Source: Clostridiaceae bacterium (GTDB taxonomy: Bacteria > Bacillota > Clostridia > Oscillospirales > Acutalibacteraceae). From it: a stretch of DNA of 62,369 nucleotides. Of this stretch, positions 1 to 8,649 are shown one piece after another. The stretch lies in NCBI GenBank assembly GCA_016288315.1, contig JAEEYU010000056.1:1-62369 (forward strand), read 5' to 3'. The notes under the pieces were generated by a model. It ran no database searches. It was not told the origin of the DNA and saw only the letters and a list, made by a program, of their open reading frames with translations. Position numbers and translations under genes: made by a program. Every line of letters begins with the position of its first letter. Within the stretch, counting starts at the first letter, position 1.

Positions 1-3
1 GCA

Positions 4-113
4 GTTTTCACGCAAAAAAAGAGCCGCAGAACAAGGAAGATTTGTGAGAGCATACTTAATGTATGGTAAGCAAATCTGACGATGTTATGCGGCTTTTAGT
101 TTGATGTGAAAAC
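4..113. other. Nested rod-like hairpin element with minus-strand terminator
   Basis: Four perfect inverted repeats are nested about one centre: GTTTTCAC (4-11) with GTGAAAAC (106-113), AGCCGCA (22-28) with TGCGGCT (88-94), AGATTTG (38-44) with CAAATCT (71-77), and CATAC (51-55) with GTATG (61-65). The internal loops are nearly symmetric. Read on the minus strand, the second stem is followed by seven T (20 down to 14), so it can end transcription from the gene at 154-903. The size and internal loops exceed a normal terminator. A small structured RNA or a palindromic element is possible. I do not recognise a known RNA family. Confidence 0.6.
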
Positions 114-153
114 CAATACCGGTTTATGAGTGACTGCCCAACGGGATTGTTTT

Positions 154-903
154 TTAAAATCTGCCCCAGTTTTTTATGCAGAAATCAAGAACATCGGGGC
201 GTTTTGTTGTAATGTTGTCAACGCCCATTGCGAGCAGTCTGCACTGGATAATTTTTTTATCGGCTGTCCAGGCGGAAAGAAGAAGGCCGTTTTTATGCAG
301 CGCATTGCAGAGCGAGGCGGTTGCGCTTGAATACTGGCAGTTAAGACCTATAGCGCCGCAGTCTTTGATTTTTTTACAAAGTGCTTCGGCGTTTTTTAAT
401 GAGCCGGGTTTGTCGGGAAGAGCCGAACCGTTGAGATAATAAGGCAGAGCGGAATTATTCTTAACCGTTTCGCACCAGTCGATGCCAACGCCTGTAAAAA
501 ATGCTCTGCCGGCAAGATTATATTTGTTAACAAGAGCATCTACGGCAGGCAGGTTTCTGACGCTCTTTAAATCGAGGTTGATTTTGCAGGTGTCGCTTTT
601 TGCGACTGCTCTGAGTATATCATCAAGCTCAGCGCCTTCATTCTGAGAGGGAGAATCTTTGTGAATAACGCAGGGCGATCCGTCGGGGCGGAAAGAGACA
701 TCTATCTCGACTACCTGTGCCCCGTAAGAAACAAGCTTCTCGATTGATTCAACGGAATTGTTTACAGTATTGAGCGCACCTGCGTGGCAGGTAACGGTAA
801 ATCCGTCGGGAAGAGAAAGCGGAGAAGAGCTTATTCTGTTGAGAAAATCGTTTATTCTGAATATGCTGCCGAACCTTATTGAGATTGATTTACAATCACC
901 CAT
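154..903 (-). CDS. Glycerophosphodiester phosphodiesterase family protein
   Basis: 249 residues, no signal peptide, so probably cytoplasmic. The family hydrolyses glycerophosphodiesters from phospholipid turnover to glycerol 3-phosphate and an alcohol. The core begins near residue 37 with CHAGALN, corresponding to the usual HRG..NT block. The metal-site segment EIDVSFRPDGSPCVIHKD follows near residues 66-83, with the E-x-D and H typical of the family. The C-terminal GVDNITTKRPD segment (about residues 230-240) is also characteristic. The first conserved Arg is replaced by Ala (HAG rather than HRG), so substrate may differ. The start ATG at 903 has only a weak GGGTG ribosome site. The gene is divergent from the his operon and has its own promoter. 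Confidence 0.85.
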   Translation of the reverse strand: MGDCKSISIRFGSIFRINDFLNRISSSPLSLPDGFTVTCHAGALNTVNNSVESIEKLVSYGAQVVEIDVSFRPDGSPCVIHKDSPSQNEGAELDDILRAVAKSDTCKINLDLKSVRNLPAVDALVNKYNLAGRAFFTGVGIDWCETVKNNSALPYYLNGSALPDKPGSLKNAEALCKKIKDCGAIGLNCQYSSATASLCNALHKNGLLLSAWTADKKIIQCRLLAMGVDNITTKRPDVLDFCIKNWGRF

Positions 904-937
904 TGAGACACCCGGTTTCTTTTAAAATACTATTGTA

Positions 938-966
938 ATTATTACATTGATTTTTTCAGTTGTCAA
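938..966 (-). promoter_or_regulatory. Promoter for the glycerophosphodiesterase gene
   Basis: On the minus strand there is TTGACA (966-961), a 17-base spacer and AATAAT (943-938). The predicted start of transcription lies about 30 bases before the ATG at 903. Confidence 0.55.
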
Positions 967-1048
967 TGATATTATATAACATACTGTTTTAAAACGGATA
1001 AATTTTTGTGCAGTCCTATGAAATCGCTTTAACGTGGTAATACGGTAG

Positions 1049-1077
1049 TTGACTAAAACAGTTTGTTGTGATATTAT
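1049..1077 (+). promoter_or_regulatory. Promoter of the his operon
   Basis: TTGACT (1049-1054), a 17-base spacer and TATTAT (1072-1077). It lies inside the apparent N-terminal extension of hisZ and so decides that the true hisZ start is downstream, at 1124. I see no T-box motif or attenuator in the roughly 40-base leader. Confidence 0.7.
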
Positions 1078-1123
1078 TCAGTTGTTCAATAATAAAATGA
1101 AACACCCGAACGGAGACAAAAAT

Positions 1124-2245
1124 ATGGCACAGATTCCCGACTTTCTCGCAAAAGAAGATGAACTCGGTATCAGACTGCCCCTGCTTTTTGAAAGCCGCGG
1201 CTACAAAAAATACCGTATGTCCAAATTTGAGGAATACAGCTTTTATTCCGACAACAGAAAATTTCTGACCGACGACGGCGTTATCGCTTTCAATAACGCC
1301 GACGGCCGTCTTATGGCGTTGAAGCCGGACATCACCCTTTCAATAGTCAAAAACGCAAAGCTCAGCGAAAAGCTGACAAGGTTGTATTATAACGAGAGCG
1401 TTTTCAGAATCTCACACGCCGCAAAGGATTTCCGCGAAATAAAGCAGTGCGGCGTTGAGGTGCTCGGGGATATTGATTCATACATCACAAGCGAGGTTAT
1501 TATTCTTGCGGCAAACAGTCTTAAAATGATTGACCCGAACTATTCAATATCGCTCTCGCACAACGACATTGTTCTCTCGCTTATTGACGAGTGCAGCATT
1601 TCGCTCGCAGACCGCAAGAGACTGGCGGGCTGCATAGGAAGCAAGAACACGCACGATTTCAGAAAAATCTGCAGCGAGTGCGGAATCGCAGACGAAACGG
1701 CTGATAAAATCACTTCACTGTTCACAATAGATCTGCCTGTTGACGAAGCCATTGAAAAGATAGAGGCGGTTGTTGACACCGAAAAAACAGTAAACGCTTT
1801 AAATGAAATCAAGGCGCTGCGTAATGCTATCTGCAACTGCGATATTTTTGACAAAATCCATATTGATCTGTCTGTTACACAGCACATAGATTATTATAAC
1901 GGAATTGTATTCCGCGGATATGTGGAGAAGGCGCCCGCCGCCGTGCTTTCTGGCGGAAGATACGACCCGCTCGCGCGGAAAATCAGAGAAAATATCGGCG
2001 CAATAGGCTTTGCGGTATATCTCGACAATCTCAACCTTTACTACCGCAAGCACAGAGAGTTTGACACGGATATTCTGATTATTAACAGAGATGAAAGCAA
2101 CACCGACAAGCTCATAGATGCCGCAAACGGTTTCTGCAATGAAGGTATGAGCGTCTGCGTTGAACGCGAAAAGCCCGATTCATACCGCTGCCGCAAAACA
2201 TATATTTTTGAAAACGGAAAACTCACGGAGGAAGAAAAATGCTGA
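1124..2245 (+). CDS. hisZ: ATP phosphoribosyltransferase regulatory subunit HisZ
   Basis: 373 residues. HisZ is a histidyl-tRNA-synthetase-like protein without tRNA charging activity. It assembles with the short HisG to make the first enzyme of histidine synthesis and carries histidine feedback control. The class II synthetase fold shows in RLPLLFESRGYKKYR, then DGRLMALKPDITLSI near residue 65, YYNGIVFRGY near 265 and SGGRYDPLARK near 285. The ATG at 1124 follows GGAG at 1112-1115. An in-frame TTG at 1049 is the promoter -35 box and is rejected as a start. It is the first gene of the operon and overlaps hisG by 7 bases. Confidence 0.93.
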   Translation: MAQIPDFLAKEDELGIRLPLLFESRGYKKYRMSKFEEYSFYSDNRKFLTDDGVIAFNNADGRLMALKPDITLSIVKNAKLSEKLTRLYYNESVFRISHAAKDFREIKQCGVEVLGDIDSYITSEVIILAANSLKMIDPNYSISLSHNDIVLSLIDECSISLADRKRLAGCIGSKNTHDFRKICSECGIADETADKITSLFTIDLPVDEAIEKIEAVVDTEKTVNALNEIKALRNAICNCDIFDKIHIDLSVTQHIDYYNGIVFRGYVEKAPAAVLSGGRYDPLARKIRENIGAIGFAVYLDNLNLYYRKHREFDTDILIINRDESNTDKLIDAANGFCNEGMSVCVEREKPDSYRCRKTYIFENGKLTEEEKC

Positions 2246-2865
2246 ACATTGCTTTGCCGAAAGGCAGACTCGGCGACAAGGTTTACGACCTGCTTGCCGG
2301 TATCGGCTACGACTGCAGCGAGATTTATGACGACAACCGCAAGTTAATTGTAACAAACGAAAAAAGCGGTGTGTGCTACCTGCTCGTAAAGCCCTCCGAT
2401 GTTGCAATTTACATTGAACACGGCGCGGCGGATATAGGAATAGTCGGCAAGGATATTCTTGAAGAGAGCCGCCCCGATATATATGAACTGCTTGATCTGA
2501 AGCTCGGTAAATGCAATATGTGCGTTGCGGCGCCCGAAAGCTATATTGAAGACCTTGACAGACCGCTCAGGGTTGCAACCAAATTCACAAACATTGCAAA
2601 GAATTACTATATCTCTCTCAACAGGGAAATAGAAATAATCAAGCTCAACGGTTCAATTGAAATAGCGCCGCTGCTCGGGCTGTCGGATGTTATTGTTGAC
2701 ATTGTCGAGACGGGCACAACGCTCAGGGAAAACCATCTGAAAGTATTTGAAAAGATAATGCCGATAAGCGCAAGACTTGTCGCAAACAAATCTTCATACA
2801 AATTCAAAAACGCCGAAATACTTAACCTGGTGACAAAACTCGAAAAGGAGTTGGCTGACAAATGA
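2239..2865 (+). CDS. hisG: ATP phosphoribosyltransferase, short form HisG
   Basis: 208 residues, the length of the short HisG type that needs HisZ. It condenses ATP and PRPP to phosphoribosyl-ATP, the committed step of histidine synthesis, in the cytoplasm. Visible motifs are the N-terminal LNIALPKGRLG, the AADIGIVGKDIL segment near residue 61, and the PRPP loop DIVETGTTLRENHL near 154-167. The C-terminal regulatory domain of long HisG is absent, as expected next to hisZ. A GGAGG site precedes the ATG. It overlaps hisZ by 7 bases and hisD by 4, so translation is probably coupled. Confidence 0.95.
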   Translation: MLNIALPKGRLGDKVYDLLAGIGYDCSEIYDDNRKLIVTNEKSGVCYLLVKPSDVAIYIEHGAADIGIVGKDILEESRPDIYELLDLKLGKCNMCVAAPESYIEDLDRPLRVATKFTNIAKNYYISLNREIEIIKLNGSIEIAPLLGLSDVIVDIVETGTTLRENHLKVFEKIMPISARLVANKSSYKFKNAEILNLVTKLEKELADK

Positions 2866-4151
2866 TTAAAATACTTGATATAAACAACGCATCGGAAAAA
2901 GATATTCTCACCCGCGACATAAAGCTTGAAAGCGGAGTTGAGGGCACAGTAGCCGAGATTATTGAAAACGTCAGAACAAACGGCGACAGCGCGCTGCTTG
3001 ACTACTGCGAAAAATTTGACGGAGCAAGACCCGACAGTCTTGTTGTTACACAGGAGGAAATCAGCGAGGCAATCAAAAATGTCAGCCCCGACCTTCTTGA
3101 GGTAATCAACTCTGCCAAGCTCAACATTGAAAACTACCACAGGAAGCAGATCCGCGAGGGCTACAGAACACGCGAGGGCGTCGGGATGATTCTCGGGCAG
3201 AAAATCACGCCTCTCAAAAGAGTGGGCGTTTATGTTCCCGGCGGCACTGCGAGCTACCCTTCAACCGTTCTTATGGATGTTGTGCCGGCAAAGATTGCAG
3301 GTGTTGAAGAAATAGTTATGACCACTCCCTGCGGAAAAGACGGCAAAATCGCTCCCGCAATTCTTGCGGCTGCGAAAATCGCAGGCGTTGACAAGGTTAT
3401 AAAATCCGGCGGCGCTCAGGCGGTTGCAGCTCTCTGCTACGGCACTCAGAGCGTTCCGAAAGTTGACAAAATCGTAGGCCCCGGCAACGTTTATGTAGCG
3501 ACAGCGAAAAGAATGCTTTTCGGTCTTGTTGACATTGATATGATTGCAGGCCCCAGCGAGATACTTGTTGTTTCGGATGAAAACAGCAACCCGAAATTTG
3601 TGGCCGCCGACATGCTCTCTCAGGCGGAGCACGACAAGCTTGCTTCTGCCGTTCTTGTTACAAACAGCAGAGAACTGGCGGAGAAGGTGGCGCAGGAGAT
3701 AGAAAAGCAGCTCACCGCCCTGCCCCGTGAGGAAATTGCCCGCGCATCAATTGAAACAAACGGCAAGATTATTATTGTCAAAGATATTAATGAAGCCATC
3801 AATATAGCCAACAGAATTGCGCCCGAACACCTTGAGCTCTGCGTTGACGACCCGTTCGGACTGCTTGACAGAGTTGAGAACGCCGGCTCGGTATTTTTAG
3901 GCAGAAGTTGCCCCGAGGCGCTCGGCGACTACCTTGCGGGACCGAACCACACACTTCCGACATCGGGAACGGCAAGATTCAGCTCCGCCCTCTCGGTTGA
4001 CGATTTTATCAAAAAGGTGCAATACATCTACTACGACAAAAACGCGCTCGGATATGTAAAGAACAGCATTGAGATATTTGCCGAGGCGGAAGGACTGCAC
4101 GGTCACGCAAGAAGTGTGACAATTCGCTTTGAGGATGAAAACAATGAGTAA
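2862..4151 (+). CDS. hisD: Histidinol dehydrogenase HisD
   Basis: 429 residues, normal length for HisD. It carries out the last two steps, oxidising L-histidinol to L-histidine with NAD and zinc. Motifs seen: GVYVPGGTASYPSTVLM near residue 120, KIVGPGNVYVATAK near 203, and AGPSEILVV followed by SQAEHD, which holds the zinc and catalytic residues near 227-257. The C-terminal APEHLEL and LGDYLAGPNHTLPTSGTARF blocks are intact. The ATG overlaps the hisG stop by 4 bases and the stop overlaps the hisC start by 8. Confidence 0.96.
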   Translation: MIKILDINNASEKDILTRDIKLESGVEGTVAEIIENVRTNGDSALLDYCEKFDGARPDSLVVTQEEISEAIKNVSPDLLEVINSAKLNIENYHRKQIREGYRTREGVGMILGQKITPLKRVGVYVPGGTASYPSTVLMDVVPAKIAGVEEIVMTTPCGKDGKIAPAILAAAKIAGVDKVIKSGGAQAVAALCYGTQSVPKVDKIVGPGNVYVATAKRMLFGLVDIDMIAGPSEILVVSDENSNPKFVAADMLSQAEHDKLASAVLVTNSRELAEKVAQEIEKQLTALPREEIARASIETNGKIIIVKDINEAINIANRIAPEHLELCVDDPFGLLDRVENAGSVFLGRSCPEALGDYLAGPNHTLPTSGTARFSSALSVDDFIKKVQYIYYDKNALGYVKNSIEIFAEAEGLHGHARSVTIRFEDENNE

Positions 4152-5208
4152 ATTTTTAGCGCCGGACTATGTGCCTCTTGTGCCTTACACTCCCGGCGAA
4201 CAGCTGAATTATAAAGTAATCAAGCTCAACACAAACGAGTCTCCGTTTCCGCCTTCGCCGAAGGTCAAAGAGGCGGTAACCGGCGAGCTTATCGACAGAC
4301 TGCGTCTGTATTCCGACCCTGAAGTAAAGCAGCTGCGAAAGGCGATAGCAGACGAATTCGGACTTGAAGCGGAAAATGTGTTTGTCGGCAACGGCAGCGA
4401 TGACGTGCTTGCGTTTTCGATTATGGGTTTTTGCGGCAGAGGCGGTGAAATGTGCTGCCCCGACATTTCTTACGGATTTTACCCCGTTTATGCCGATATT
4501 TTCGGCGTAAATCTTGAGGAAATACCGCTTGAGGACGACTTCAGTATAGATGCTGAAAAATACTTCAACAAGGGCAAAACCGTTGTTATTGCCAACCCCA
4601 ACGCGCCGACAGGGCTTGCGCTTTCACCGGAGGATGTTGAGGCGATAATCGCCTCAAACCCCGGTAATGTTGTAATTATTGATGAAGCTTATATGGATTT
4701 CTGCAAGACGAGCTGTGTTGAACTTGTTAAGAAATACGGCAACCTTCTTGTTTGCAGAACATTTTCAAAAAGCCATTCGCTCGCGGGAATGCGCGTGGGC
4801 TACGGTCTTGCTCAGAAGGAGCTTATTAACGACCTGAACAAGCTTAAATTCTCGTTCAACCCCTACAATATGAATTCCGTTGCGATTGCCGCTGCTTCAG
4901 CCGCCATTGCGGACAATGAATACTACGGTAAAAACACAGAAAAAATAATTGAAACCCGTGAAAAGACAAAAAAAGAACTGTCTGAAATCGGGTTTGAGGG
5001 AACGGACTCAAGGTCAAACTTTCTGTTTGAAAAGCATAGGACGATTCCCGCCGAAACGCTTTATAAGGAATTGCGCAAAAAAGGAATACTCGTGCGGTAT
5101 TTTTCAAAGCCGAGAATAAGCGATTATCTGCGTATTACCGTCGGCTCGCAGGATGAGATGGATACGCTTGTAAATGCGCTTAAAGAAATCATAAAGGAGC
5201 TGTCATAA
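4144..5208 (+). CDS. hisC: Histidinol-phosphate aminotransferase HisC
   Basis: 354 residues, a PLP-dependent class I/II aminotransferase that converts imidazole acetol phosphate to histidinol phosphate. KLNTNESPFPPSPKV at the N terminus is the typical substrate entry. NPNAPTG near residue 151, IIDEAYMDF near 180 and the PLP lysine in RTFSKSHSLAGMRVGY near 210 are all present. ATG codons at 4135 and 4144 and a TTG at 4129 are in frame. The GAGG at 4131-4134 is 9 bases before 4144, so I choose 4144. It overlaps hisD by 8 bases and hisB by 1. Confidence 0.94.
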   Translation: MSKFLAPDYVPLVPYTPGEQLNYKVIKLNTNESPFPPSPKVKEAVTGELIDRLRLYSDPEVKQLRKAIADEFGLEAENVFVGNGSDDVLAFSIMGFCGRGGEMCCPDISYGFYPVYADIFGVNLEEIPLEDDFSIDAEKYFNKGKTVVIANPNAPTGLALSPEDVEAIIASNPGNVVIIDEAYMDFCKTSCVELVKKYGNLLVCRTFSKSHSLAGMRVGYGLAQKELINDLNKLKFSFNPYNMNSVAIAAASAAIADNEYYGKNTEKIIETREKTKKELSEIGFEGTDSRSNFLFEKHRTIPAETLYKELRKKGILVRYFSKPRISDYLRITVGSQDEMDTLVNALKEIIKELS

Positions 5209-5795
5209 TGAGAACAGCCGAAATTAAAAGGACTACAAAAGAAACCGACATCTCGCTTTACCTTAACCTTGACGGCAGCGGCAAAAGCGAAATTGACACG
5301 GGCTGCGGCTTTTTTGACCACATGCTGACGCTTTTTGCGAGCCACGGCAGGCTTGACTTAAACGTAAAGTGCGACGGCGACACTTATGTTGACTACCACC
5401 ACTCCATTGAAGATATAGGAATCTGCCTCGGTCAGGCGTTTGCAAAGGCAATCGGAGATAAAAGAGGAATACTCCGCTACGGCAGCGTTGTTATACCGAT
5501 GGATGAAACGCTTATTCTTGTCAGTCTCGATATAAGCGGGCGCTCGCACTTAAACTTTGACGTTGACATTCCGACACAATCAGTTGGCGGTATGGACACG
5601 GAGCTTATTGAGGAGTTTTTCATCTCCTTTGCGAGAAACGCCGACGTCACCCTGCATATTAAAGAATTTGCGGGCAAAAACACGCACCACATAATCGAAT
5701 GCATATTCAAGGCGTTCGGCAGAGCAATATGCAAGGCGGTTTCGGAGGATGCGACAATCGGCGGCGAGATTCCTTCAACAAAAGGTTTGCTGTGA
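5208..5795 (+). CDS. hisB: Imidazoleglycerol-phosphate dehydratase HisB
   Basis: 195 residues. This is the monofunctional manganese-dependent dehydratase that makes imidazole acetol phosphate. Metal-binding motifs are intact: FFDHMLTLFASHG near residue 36, DYHHSIEDIGICLGQA near 62 and HHIIECIFKAFGRA near 159. The length leaves no room for the N-terminal histidinol phosphatase domain of the enterobacterial bifunctional HisB, so the phosphatase must be encoded elsewhere. The ATG overlaps the last base of hisC, and an AAGGAG site lies just before it. Confidence 0.96.
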   Translation: MRTAEIKRTTKETDISLYLNLDGSGKSEIDTGCGFFDHMLTLFASHGRLDLNVKCDGDTYVDYHHSIEDIGICLGQAFAKAIGDKRGILRYGSVVIPMDETLILVSLDISGRSHLNFDVDIPTQSVGGMDTELIEEFFISFARNADVTLHIKEFAGKNTHHIIECIFKAFGRAICKAVSEDATIGGEIPSTKGLL

Positions 5796-5803
5796 GGTAA
5801 TAT

Positions 5804-6409
5804 ATGATAGCGATTATTGACTACGGATGCGGAAACCTTTTTTCGCTTTCACGCTCGTTGCAGTTTCTGGGGATTGAAAGCAAAATAACAGGCGATGCCG
5901 CCGAAATTTCAGATGCGGATAAAATTATTCTGCCCGGCGTAGGCGCTTTCGGCGACGCCGCCGAAAAGCTTAATTCAACAGGTCACGCGGATCTGCTGAA
6001 AAAGCTCGCAAAAGAAGGCAGATATATTCTCGGAATCTGTCTCGGAATGCAGCTGCTGTTTGAAAAAAGCTATGAATACGGCGAACACAGCGGTCTCGGA
6101 CTTCTTGAAGGCGGAGTCTATCCGCTTGATGCCGATATAAGCGGTCTTAAGGTGCCACACATGGGCTGGAACAAGCTTGACATAGTCAGGGACGACCCGA
6201 TTTTTGCAAACACAGGCAAAGATGACTACTTTTATTTTGTGCATTCATTTTACGCTAAAAACTGTGACAGCTGCCTGCTGGCAACTGCAGAATACGGCGT
6301 TGATGTGCCGGCGGTTGCAGGCAGAGACAACGTTTACGGAACGCAGTTTCATCCTGAAAAAAGCGGTGAAAAAGGGCTTGCGCTGTTAAAAACATTTGCA
6401 GAACTTTGA
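5804..6409 (+). CDS. hisH: Imidazole glycerol phosphate synthase, glutaminase subunit HisH
   Basis: 201 residues, a class I glutamine amidotransferase. It supplies ammonia to HisF for closing the imidazole ring. IIDYGCGNLFSLSRSL at the start is diagnostic. The nucleophile Cys is in GICLGMQLLFE near residue 80, and the His and Glu of the triad are in QFHPEKS near 183. It starts 8 bases after hisB and is followed by hisA and hisF, the partner subunit. Confidence 0.96.
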   Translation: MIAIIDYGCGNLFSLSRSLQFLGIESKITGDAAEISDADKIILPGVGAFGDAAEKLNSTGHADLLKKLAKEGRYILGICLGMQLLFEKSYEYGEHSGLGLLEGGVYPLDADISGLKVPHMGWNKLDIVRDDPIFANTGKDDYFYFVHSFYAKNCDSCLLATAEYGVDVPAVAGRDNVYGTQFHPEKSGEKGLALLKTFAEL

Positions 6410-6422
6410 CGGAGAAAAAAAT

Positions 6423-7151
6423 ATGGAAATATTTCCCGCAACAGATATAATAGGCGGCAAGGTAGTTCGGCTTGTAAAGGGCGACTACAATCAGATGACG
6501 GTTTATGCCGACAGTCCCGCCGAAATGGCAAAGGAATTCATAAAATCGGGTGCCCGCAACCTCCACATAGTTGACCTTGACGGCGCAAAATCCGGCTCGC
6601 CCGAGAATTTTGACAGAATCCGCGAGGTTGCCGCAATTGACGGTCTTTTCACCGAAGTCGGCGGCGGCATAAGGAACGAAGAAAGAATTGAAAACTACCT
6701 TTCGCTCGGAGTCAACAGAGTTATTTTAGGCACTGCCGCAGTCAAGGATTATCCCTTTCTTGAAAGAGCGGTAAAAAAATACGGCGATGCCGTTGCCGTG
6801 GGTGTTGACGCAAAAAACGGCAGGGTTGCCGTAGGCGGATGGCTTGAAACGACCGATATAAGCTCGGTTGACTTCTGCAAAAAGCTCCGCGACACAGGCG
6901 TCGGGACGGTAATATACACCGACATTTCAAAAGACGGTATGCTCTCCGGCACTAACCTTGAGGTGTTCGGACTCCTCAGTGAAATTGATGGGCTGAATAT
7001 TGTAGCGTCGGGCGGTGTCACTTTTGAAGATGAAATAAGAGCGCTGCGTGAAATGAATATATACGCGGCGATTGTCGGCAAGGCGGTTTATGAAAAAAAG
7101 CTTGACCTTGCCTCAGCAATAAAAATTGCCGACGGAGGTATATCCGATTGA
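6423..7151 (+). CDS. hisA: ProFAR isomerase HisA
   Basis: 242 residues, a TIM barrel that isomerises the aminoaldose ProFAR to the aminoketose PRFAR. The catalytic acid Asp is in FPATDIIGGKVVRL near residue 8 and the second Asp in YTDISKDGM near 170. Phosphate-binding glycines appear in EVGGGIRNEE near 78 and ASGGV near 199. An in-frame TTG at 6396 lies inside hisH and has no ribosome site. The ATG at 6423 follows GGAG at 6411-6414 and is preferred. Confidence 0.95.
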   Translation: MEIFPATDIIGGKVVRLVKGDYNQMTVYADSPAEMAKEFIKSGARNLHIVDLDGAKSGSPENFDRIREVAAIDGLFTEVGGGIRNEERIENYLSLGVNRVILGTAAVKDYPFLERAVKKYGDAVAVGVDAKNGRVAVGGWLETTDISSVDFCKKLRDTGVGTVIYTDISKDGMLSGTNLEVFGLLSEIDGLNIVASGGVTFEDEIRALREMNIYAAIVGKAVYEKKLDLASAIKIADGGISD

Positions 7152-7903
7152 TTACAAAAAGAATAATACCCTGCCTTGACGTCCGAGACGGCAGAGTAGT
7201 AAAAGGCGTTAATTTTGAGGGAATTAAAGATGTCGCCTCCCCTGTGGATATGGCAAAGTTCTATAATGAGAGCGGTGCGGATGAGCTTGTTTTCTATGAC
7301 ATTACCGCTTCACACGAAGGCAGGCGGCTTTTTACCGATATTCTCAGGCAGGCGGCGTCTGAGGTGTTTATTCCGCTTACTGTAGGCGGCGGAATAAACA
7401 CACTGGATGATTTTGACAGAGTTCTCAAATGCGGAGCAGACAAGGTCAGCGTTAATTCAGGCGCAATAAAAAATCCCGAACTTATAGGCAAAGCCGCAAA
7501 AAAATACGGCGACCAGTGTGTTGTGCTTTCAATGGATGTAAAGCGTGTTGACGGTCAGTTCAGAGTTTTTCAGAACGGCGGAAGAATCGACACGGGCATT
7601 GACGCACTCGAGTGGGCTGTTTACGGTCAGAAAAACGGAGCAGGTGAGCTCGTAGTAAACAGCATTGACACTGACGGCCTAAAGAACGGCTTTGACCTTG
7701 AAATGCTGAAGGCAATCTCCGACCTTGTGACAATACCTGTTATTGCAAGCGGCGGAGCGGGAAAGAAAGAAGATTTTCTGGACCTTTTCAACGCCGGTGT
7801 TGCAGATGCCGGGCTTGCGGCTTCGATCTTCCATTTTAAGCAAGTCAACATAAAAGAATTAAAGCTTTACCTTCGTGAAAACAATATTGAAATGAGGATA
7901 TGA
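7148..7903 (+). CDS. hisF: Imidazole glycerol phosphate synthase, cyclase subunit HisF
   Basis: 251 residues, the TIM-barrel cyclase. With HisH it converts PRFAR and ammonia to imidazole glycerol phosphate and AICAR. The two catalytic aspartates are in [15 protein letters not shown] (residues 6-20) and [11 protein letters not shown] near 173-183. Phosphate loops TVGGGIN and [11 protein letters not shown] are present. The start codon is TTG, part of a TTGA that overlaps the hisA stop by 4 bases. GGAGG at 7134-7138 supports it with 9 bases spacing. Confidence 0.95.
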   Translation: MITKRIIPCLDVRDGRVVKGVNFEGIKDVASPVDMAKFYNESGADELVFYDITASHEGRRLFTDILRQAASEVFIPLTVGGGINTLDDFDRVLKCGADKVSVNSGAIKNPELIGKAAKKYGDQCVVLSMDVKRVDGQFRVFQNGGRIDTGIDALEWAVYGQKNGAGELVVNSIDTDGLKNGFDLEMLKAISDLVTIPVIASGGAGKKEDFLDLFNAGVADAGLAASIFHFKQVNIKELKLYLRENNIEMRI

Positions 7904-7905
7904 AA

Positions 7906-8541
7906 ATGATTGAACTCAAATACAATTCCGACGGCCTTATTCCCGCAATAGTGCAGGACCACTACACAAAAAAGGTGCTTATGCTTGCTTATATGAACGC
8001 AGAGAGTCTTGAAATAAGCATCAAAGAGGGATACACCTGCTTTTTCAGCCGATCAAGACAGGAGCTGTGGAGAAAAGGCGAAACATCGGGCAACAAGCAG
8101 AAAATTGTTTCAATCAGAACAGACTGCGACTGCGACACTCTGCTTATAGATGTTATCAAAAGCGGTCCCGCCTGCCACACAGGGAGCGAGAGCTGTTTTT
8201 TCAATGATATTGTCGAGAGCGAAGACGAGCAGTTCTCATACGAAAACCTTTATAAGATGCTGGTAGGCAGAAAGGTTGAGAAAAAAGAAGGTTCATACAC
8301 CACCTATCTTTTTGAAAAGGGAATTGACAAAATACTCAAAAAGGTCGGTGAGGAATGCACCGAGGTTATTATTGCCGCAAAGGGCGGAGACAAAGAGGAG
8401 ACTGTTTTTGAAATAGCCGACCTGATTTATCACATTACCGTTATGATGATTGAGCAGGGAATAACCATTGACGAGGTTACCGCCGAGCTTGCAAAACGCC
8501 ACATTGTTGACCACAAAGTCAAGCAGGAAAAGATGCAGTAA
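7906..8541 (+). CDS. hisI: Bifunctional phosphoribosyl-AMP cyclohydrolase / phosphoribosyl-ATP pyrophosphatase HisIE
   Basis: 211 residues, a fusion of HisI (about 1-110) and HisE (about 120-211). These catalyse steps two and three of histidine synthesis. The HisI zinc site shows in TDCDCDTLL and [13 protein letters not shown]. The HisE part carries [16 protein letters not shown] and [13 protein letters not shown], with the acidic residues that bind magnesium. ATG codons at 7900 and 7906 are in frame. GAGG at 7894-7897 is only 2 bases from the first and 8 from the second, so 7906 is preferred. It is the last gene of the operon and is followed by a terminator. Confidence 0.94.
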   Translation: MIELKYNSDGLIPAIVQDHYTKKVLMLAYMNAESLEISIKEGYTCFFSRSRQELWRKGETSGNKQKIVSIRTDCDCDTLLIDVIKSGPACHTGSESCFFNDIVESEDEQFSYENLYKMLVGRKVEKKEGSYTTYLFEKGIDKILKKVGEECTEVIIAAKGGDKEETVFEIADLIYHITVMMIEQGITIDEVTAELAKRHIVDHKVKQEKMQ

Positions 8542-8549
8542 ATAAAAAA

Positions 8550-8592
8550 TGCCGTTTGCTTTGGGGCAGACGGCAGTTTTATTTGTTTTTAA
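8550..8592 (+). terminator. Terminator of the his operon
   Basis: A ten-pair stem with one G-T pair, TGCCGTTTGC (8550-8559) with GCAGACGGCA (8566-8575), followed by T-rich sequence. Confidence 0.8.
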
Positions 8593-8649
8593 AACTTTTG
8601 TAATATTTCTGATGTATAATTATTTTGAAAAAATATGAAAGGACAGCAA

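Noticed and set aside
904-1123. Possible T-box or attenuator before the his operon (GTGGTAATACGG resembles part of a T-box motif)
   Set aside because: The conserved T-box sequence is not complete, there is no specifier stem and no competing terminator, and the promoter at 1049-1077 lies downstream of it.
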